A stretch of 6,740 nt of DNA from an uncultured Enterobacter sp. (GTDB lineage: Bacteria > Pseudomonadota > Gammaproteobacteria > Enterobacterales > Enterobacteriaceae): contig CAMKZP010000208.1 in NCBI GenBank assembly GCA_946477805.1, positions 1-6,740 on the forward strand, read 5' to 3'. Below, one piece after another: positions 6,674-6,740 of the stretch. The notes beneath the pieces were generated by a model, which ran no database searches, was not told the origin of the DNA, and was given only the letters and a program-made list of their open reading frames with translations. Numbering within the stretch: the first letter of the stretch is position 1; each line of letters opens with the position of its first letter. The position numbers and the translations under genes are program-made.

Positions 6674-6740
6674 TCAGAAGCGGTCGATAATTGTTTTTAT
6701 CTCCTCCAGCGTATTTGCCTGATGTAATTTTTCCATATCC
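6674..6740 (-). CDS. PTS EIIA component, C-terminal fragment (rest outside window)
   Basis: On the minus strand one frame reads from the window edge to a TGA at 6676 to 6674, giving 21 residues: DMEKLHQANTLEEIKTI followed by IDRF. This leucine-rich helix with a 'small residue, Thr/Ser, Leu-Glu-Glu-Ile' pattern is typical of the C-terminal end of mannitol/fructose/UlaC-type EIIA proteins, which carry phosphate on a histidine and pass it to EIIB. The phosphorylated His and the start are outside the window. The call rests on this short tail plus its position directly ahead of EIIB and EIIC on the same strand. The other two frames give unlikely peptides. Confidence 0.68.
   Translation of the reverse strand, partial: DMEKLHQANTLEEIKTIIDRF

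Noticed and set aside
3134..6740. Assignment as the L-ascorbate utilisation (ula) operon
   Set aside because: Only the PTS part resembles ula. No lactonase, decarboxylase or epimerase genes are visible, two transketolase subunits are present instead, and EIIC differs at ascorbate-contact positions.
3134..6740. Recent horizontal acquisition of the minus-strand operon
   Set aside because: Base composition looks similar to ackA-pta by eye, and there are no mobile elements, tRNA targets or direct repeats. A different gene content from E. coli alone does not show transfer.

Overview
The window looks like core chromosome of a member of the Enterobacteriaceae. The AckA and Pta proteins are near-identical to those I recall from E. 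coli and Salmonella. The intergenic repeat is an enterobacterial REP pair, and the GC-rich third positions suggest an Enterobacter-like genome. The species cannot be fixed from the sequence alone. I see no insertion sequences, tRNA or rRNA genes, CRISPR arrays or phage genes.

Plus strand, 1 to 3017, holds the acetate switch. The 3' two thirds of ackA (acetate kinase) are followed, after a 77-base gap containing a GC-rich hairpin, by a complete pta (phosphate acetyltransferase) with a GTG start. Together they interconvert acetyl-CoA, acetyl phosphate and acetate.

The junction at 3018 to 3133 is a convergent 3' end. It holds two inverted REP units and one A-tract/stem/T-tract hairpin that can terminate transcription from both sides.

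Minus strand, 3134 to 6740, is a tightly packed operon read right to left. Its order is a PTS EIIA (only the last 21 residues are inside the window), an EIIB of 90 residues, an UlaA/SgaT-type EIIC membrane permease, and a transketolase split into N-terminal and C-terminal subunits. The last three genes are chained by 4- and 8-base overlaps. The operon promoter and any regulator lie beyond the right edge. The layout implies uptake and phosphorylation of a carbohydrate by the PTS, followed by two-carbon ketol transfer by the heteromeric transketolase. That would feed the pentose phosphate pathway and glycolysis without a separate kinase.

The most interesting point is that the sugar is unknown. 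EIIC belongs to the ascorbate-type family, but two glutamines that I recall as ascorbate contacts in E. coli UlaA are replaced by Tyr and Phe, and no ascorbate-degradation gene is present in the window. From memory, Salmonella carries a similar cluster downstream of pta (around STM2340 to STM2344), where E. coli K-12 has yfcC. The arrangement is therefore probably known as an annotation but not functionally resolved.
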